Source: Paracoccaceae bacterium (GTDB taxonomy: Bacteria; Pseudomonadota; Alphaproteobacteria; Rhodobacterales; Rhodobacteraceae). From it: a DNA stretch of 59,706 nt. Shown here piece after piece: positions 56,750 through 59,706 of this stretch. Both the position numbers and the translations under genes were made by a program. The DNA lies in assembly GCA_013214575.1 (NCBI GenBank), contig JABSSD010000121.1:1-59706 (forward strand). The letters are read 5' to 3'. Every line of letters begins with the position of its first letter. The stretch's first letter is position 1. The notes under the pieces were generated by a model. That model did no database searches and was not told the origin of the DNA. It saw only the letters and a list, made by a program, of their open reading frames with translations.

Positions 56750-57838
56750 TTAGCGCTGGCTGAGCCAGTGCCGCAACTCCTGGATCAACCGCTCATCCAC
56801 CCCGGCACCGCTCAGCTCAATGCGGTGCTGGCCCGGCGTATAGCCCAGCCGCAGCCCCGGAGCCACCTGGGTATTGATGCGTTCGCCCTTAGCAGGCAGC
56901 GGCTCGCGGATCCGTGGTCCAGCCGCAACTGGTTCAGCCGCAAGCGGCCCGGCATTCTGCGGCTCTGACAGACGGGTTAGAGCCGCTTTCTCGGCCGCCG
57001 TCACCGCTGCCGACAATATCCGCAGCTCCGCCACCGGGGTGTCGCGGCTGCCGGCCCGCAGATGGCTGATCAGCTGATCAGCAAAGCCGGAATCGCGGGT
57101 GATCTCGCGCACCAGCGCCAGACCCAGCTTTTCATTGATCGCTACCGGAAACATCAGCACCGCATCCAGCGCCTCGACCAGCGCCACAAAGCTGCCGACC
57201 TTGGAGCGTTTGGCGCGGGTGGCATTGGCAAACAATCCCTGCAGCGCCATTTTCTGGTTTGGATAAACCCCCTCGCGCAGCGCCCGCACGGTAATCCGGG
57301 CCCGTTCATAATGGCTCAGGTTGACGCGAATTTCGTTTTCCTCGACCATCGCCACATAGGCGTCCCGGGCACTGGCCGGCTGAATAACCAGCGCCTTGAT
57401 TGTCGACAGTTCAGGCTCTGATGTCTCGGCGTAGAGCCGCTTGAGCGCCGACAGCCGCCGCCAGCCCGAGATCAGCCCATGGGTCTTGCCATCGGGGCGA
57501 TCCTCCAGCTGCACCACTTCGATGGGGATCTGCTGGCCGCGGGCGCGCAGCGAGCCCATCAGCGCCGCCATCTCATCTTCGTCCTGTTCCAGCCGATCGC
57601 GCACCAGATGCGTCTCGTCGATCTGCTGCAGCCCAATCCGCTCAATCAGCCGCCCATCGGCGCGGGCACTTTCCAACACCGCGCTCAGCTCGCTCAGCGC
57701 CGCCTGCGCCGCCGCATCCGAGGCCACCTGGGCAATCGGGGCTGCGGTCGCCAGCGGTGCGCCAAGCGCCGATTTGCTTTCGGGCGCAGCACTCAGGTAG
57801 GTGGGTTGGGCCGGGGTCAGTCGTTTGCGTTTGGCCAT
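56750..57838 (-). CDS. parB: Plasmid partition protein ParB
   Basis: 362 residues. ParB/RepB-like: ERIGLQQIDETHLVRDR, then the ParB/Srx box MAALMGSLRARGQQIPIEVV and GLISGWRRLSALKRL, followed by VEENEIRVNLSHYERA and a helix-turn-helix region (QKMALQGLFANATRAKRSKVGSFVALVEAL). Binds the centromere and recruits ParA. The C-terminus is Pro/Ala-rich with a variable tail. It is downstream of parA by 60 bp on the same strand. Candidate binding sites are the palindromes beside ugd. Confidence 0.92.
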   Translation of the reverse strand: MAKRKRLTPAQPTYLSAAPESKSALGAPLATAAPIAQVASDAAAQAALSELSAVLESARADGRLIERIGLQQIDETHLVRDRLEQDEDEMAALMGSLRARGQQIPIEVVQLEDRPDGKTHGLISGWRRLSALKRLYAETSEPELSTIKALVIQPASARDAYVAMVEENEIRVNLSHYERARITVRALREGVYPNQKMALQGLFANATRAKRSKVGSFVALVEALDAVLMFPVAINEKLGLALVREITRDSGFADQLISHLRAGSRDTPVAELRILSAAVTAAEKAALTRLSEPQNAGPLAAEPVAAGPRIREPLPAKGERINTQVAPGLRLGYTPGQHRIELSGAGVDERLIQELRHWLSQR

Positions 57839-57898
57839 GCTGTTCTCTCCTCAGGGCACCGGGATCTGTCACCCTGCACCAAATCCTTTAGGCGCGCC

Positions 57899-59299
57899 TT
57901 ACTCGGCCGCGCGCTGCTGTTCCAATTCGGCGCGGCGCCAGATGCCCAGCAGCAAGCGTTTGAAAGCGGCATAGGTGGCATCGAATGTTTCACGGCCCCG
58001 GGCATAGGTCTCGCGGTTGAAATCGCGATAATCGGCCTCGTAGATGCCATTGACCTGCTCGCCGGCCTGACCGATCAGCGCGGTGAAATCCTGCCGGTGC
58101 GGCGATAGAGTGCGGCCCAGATAGGCCTGCATCAGCGCCGCCAGCTCGCCCTGCTGGGCGCCGTCATAGCGGGTGATCACCGTGCGCACCGCCTCCCACT
58201 CAAAGCCCATCTCGGGGCGGCCCAGGGCGCGGGCGGCCAGGTTCTCGCCGTCCTCGATACTGGCAAAGGTGGAGTGCAACATGTCAAAGAACCGCCCCGT
58301 CGAATCAAATTCCAGGAACGAGGCGCCCATCGGCACCAGCAGGATATCCGCCGCCGACAGCCCGTTGATGGTCAGATATCCCAGCGCCGGCGGGGTGTCG
58401 ATGAACACCAGATCATACTGATCCAGCACCCCATCCGCCTGCAGCCGGTCGGTCAGCGCATCCCACAGTTTCCAGCCGCGCGCCGCCATCCGCCAGACCG
58501 GGATCTGGAACTCGGCCCAGTACAGGTTCAGCTGGGCACCGATCAGATCGATATTGGGCCAGTGGGTGCTCTGGATCACATCCCCAGCGGTCATATCCAT
58601 CGCCGCCGTCAGCGCCTCGTCCAGCGGTTGCGGTGGGTCGCCGCGATCCAAACGGCGCTGGTTCTCCAGCCGCAGATGCTCGCCGTAATGACGCGCCAGC
58701 AGCGGAAAGACGGTCTGCCATTCATCGTCAACCTTGCCGCCAAAGATTGAGGTCATCGAGCCCTGGCTGTCGAGATCGATCACCAGCACCTTGTAGCCAT
58801 CCAGCGCCGCCGACATCGCCAGATGCGCCGCGGTCGAGGTCTTGCCAACGCCGCCTTTGAAATTGGCCACTGCCACCATTTTGGCGGGCAGACCCTTGGG
58901 CCGGTAGGGCAGGTAGTCTTTGGCCTTGCTGCCCTGTTTGCCAAAAAACGCCCGCAGTTTCAGCACCTCATCGAGGCTGAACCATTTGGCGCCGCCCTCA
59001 CTTTCGGCGCGGCCCTGGGGCAATTCGGGATTGGCCTTGAGCACCCGGCGGAAATGGGCGCTGGCCACCGGGATCAGATAGCGGGTGATCTCCCAGGTGG
59101 AAAACAGCCGCAGCTGCTTGCGGCCCATCTCGTCGAGACCACGGCTGGACAGATCGGCGCGCCCCTGGGCACAGGCGGCGGCGATCTCAGCAAAGCCGCC
59201 GGTATCGGTGGGCGCATCCAGTTCGGCCAGCGCCGCATCGGGGTCAATATTGAAATAGGGCGGCAGGGTCGGCGTGGTTTTATGGGGATCTTTTGCCAT
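57899..59299 (-). CDS. parA: Plasmid partition ATPase ParA
   Basis: 466 residues. N-terminal DNA-binding extension (about 1-135) as in RepA/SopA-type ParA, then deviant Walker A FKGGVGKTSTAAHLA (148-155 core), VLVIDLDSQGSMTSIFG and FIDTPPALGYLTING. Drives plasmid segregation with ParB and usually represses its own operon through the N-domain. First gene of parAB, divergent from repA across the origin. The A/T-rich DNA directly upstream should hold its promoter. Confidence 0.94.
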   Translation of the reverse strand: MAKDPHKTTPTLPPYFNIDPDAALAELDAPTDTGGFAEIAAACAQGRADLSSRGLDEMGRKQLRLFSTWEITRYLIPVASAHFRRVLKANPELPQGRAESEGGAKWFSLDEVLKLRAFFGKQGSKAKDYLPYRPKGLPAKMVAVANFKGGVGKTSTAAHLAMSAALDGYKVLVIDLDSQGSMTSIFGGKVDDEWQTVFPLLARHYGEHLRLENQRRLDRGDPPQPLDEALTAAMDMTAGDVIQSTHWPNIDLIGAQLNLYWAEFQIPVWRMAARGWKLWDALTDRLQADGVLDQYDLVFIDTPPALGYLTINGLSAADILLVPMGASFLEFDSTGRFFDMLHSTFASIEDGENLAARALGRPEMGFEWEAVRTVITRYDGAQQGELAALMQAYLGRTLSPHRQDFTALIGQAGEQVNGIYEADYRDFNRETYARGRETFDATYAAFKRLLLGIWRRAELEQQRAAE

Positions 59300-59565
59300 T
59301 TTTTGCCTGTCAAAACTGCTGTTTCAAGGCGGCTTCCCCCGCAGTTTCCCTGCGAATGTACTGCCTTTTTGCGAGGATAGCACAAAAGATGGCATATGGA
59401 AGGATAAGTCGCAGATAATATGTATTTCCTAAGCAAATCCGGGCCTTACAGCCTGTTCAAACAGAGGATTTTAGTGGTCTGATGATTTTTTGCTAAGTTA
59501 ATTTATAGTTATCTATAGTTAAGGGGTCGCAGTCTCTGGGGAAAACCTTTGTTTATAAGCTCTTT
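59300..59565. other. AT-rich origin flank upstream of parA
   Basis: No gene. Distinctly AT-rich against the GC-rich plasmid, especially 59460-59565, with tatagtta twice in 10-bp phase (59504-59511, 59514-59521). Continuous with the iteron region through the circular junction, so it is the likely unwinding element of the origin and also carries the parAB promoter. Confidence 0.65.
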
Positions 59566-59706
59566 ACCGGGTGTTTTGTCTCGGGGGTGATTCTGAAACC
59601 ACGTTAAAGCGACTCTGAACCCCCGATAGGGTGACTCTGAACCCCCGTTGTGCCGCCTTGTGGATAACTCTAGGGTGGGTGTCATTAAAACCACGAAACC
59701 GAGTCA
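59566..59706. repeat. Right copy of 141-bp terminal redundancy
   Basis: Exact duplicate of bases 1-141. It should be merged with the left copy when the molecule is closed. After merging, parA (minus strand) and repA (plus strand) are divergently oriented with the origin region between them. Confidence 0.95.

Overview
The window is best read as one complete circular plasmid of about 59.57 kb. The first 141 bases recur exactly as the last 141 (1-141 = 59566-59706), as expected of a circular contig cut open with a k-mer-sized overlap. It carries a RepA-type replication initiator with iterons and a DnaA box, a ParA/ParB partition pair, and no rRNA, tRNA, conjugation or recognisable toxin-antitoxin genes. 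GC-rich coding DNA, this RepA family, RTX proteins and the rhamnose operon next to repA point to a marine Rhodobacterales (roseobacter) host. The layout recalls the roseobacter RepA-type 'biofilm plasmids' known to carry a rhamnose operon; that link is recalled knowledge, not a database result.

Layout. 59300-242: origin region (AT-rich DNA, iterons, DnaA box). 243-1262: repA. 1358-5956: rmlC-rmlB-rmlD-rmlA plus a GT4 glycosyltransferase, a tightly packed operon for dTDP-L-rhamnose. 5979-14105: polysaccharide assembly (OPX lipoprotein, NAD-epimerase, initiating sugar transferase, large membrane NDP-sugar dehydratase, then YjbH, YjbF and a YjbE/GfcA-like peptide). 14306-29215: mostly wreckage with some intact genes: a frameshifted DUF2793 gene, two RTX exoproteins (a glycosidase-like protein and a serralysin-type protease), a fucosyltransferase-like gene, RTX/cadherin fragments, an IS1202-like element, IS3 remnants, a frameshifted RTX gene abutting a CRTAC1/FG-GAP gene, and a hydratase. 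29489-40514: sugar-modification operon (Gfo/Idh oxidoreductase, decayed methyltransferase, SIS isomerase, inositol-phosphatase family, CMP-sugar synthetase family, hydroxyacid dehydrogenase, SMP-30 lactonase) with two giant GlfT2-like/DUF115 fusion glycosyltransferases. 40643-50857: six sulfotransferase-like genes (one fused to a hexapeptide acyltransferase), UDP-galactopyranose mutase and a third GlfT2-like transferase. 50890-54841: KpsT, KpsE and KpsM homologues and a GT2. 54984-56579: a remnant of a UDP-glucuronate epimerase and UDP-glucose dehydrogenase, flanked by two copies of a palindrome. 56750-59299: parB and parA.

How the genes fit together. Almost all intact cargo makes, decorates or exports a surface polysaccharide. 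Precursors would be dTDP-rhamnose (rml), UDP-galactofuranose (glf), UDP-glucuronate (ugd) and probably a CMP-activated sugar. Galactofuranosyl-type and other transferases build the chain, sulfotransferases and an acetyltransferase decorate it, and an ABC exporter (KpsM/T/E-like) with an OPX lipoprotein carries it out. Yjb proteins and secreted RTX enzymes could shape the extracellular matrix. The most unusual part is 29.5-51 kb: a candidate pathway for a sulfated, galactofuranose-containing glycan built with GlfT2-DUF115 fusion enzymes, one of which has lost its catalytic aspartates.
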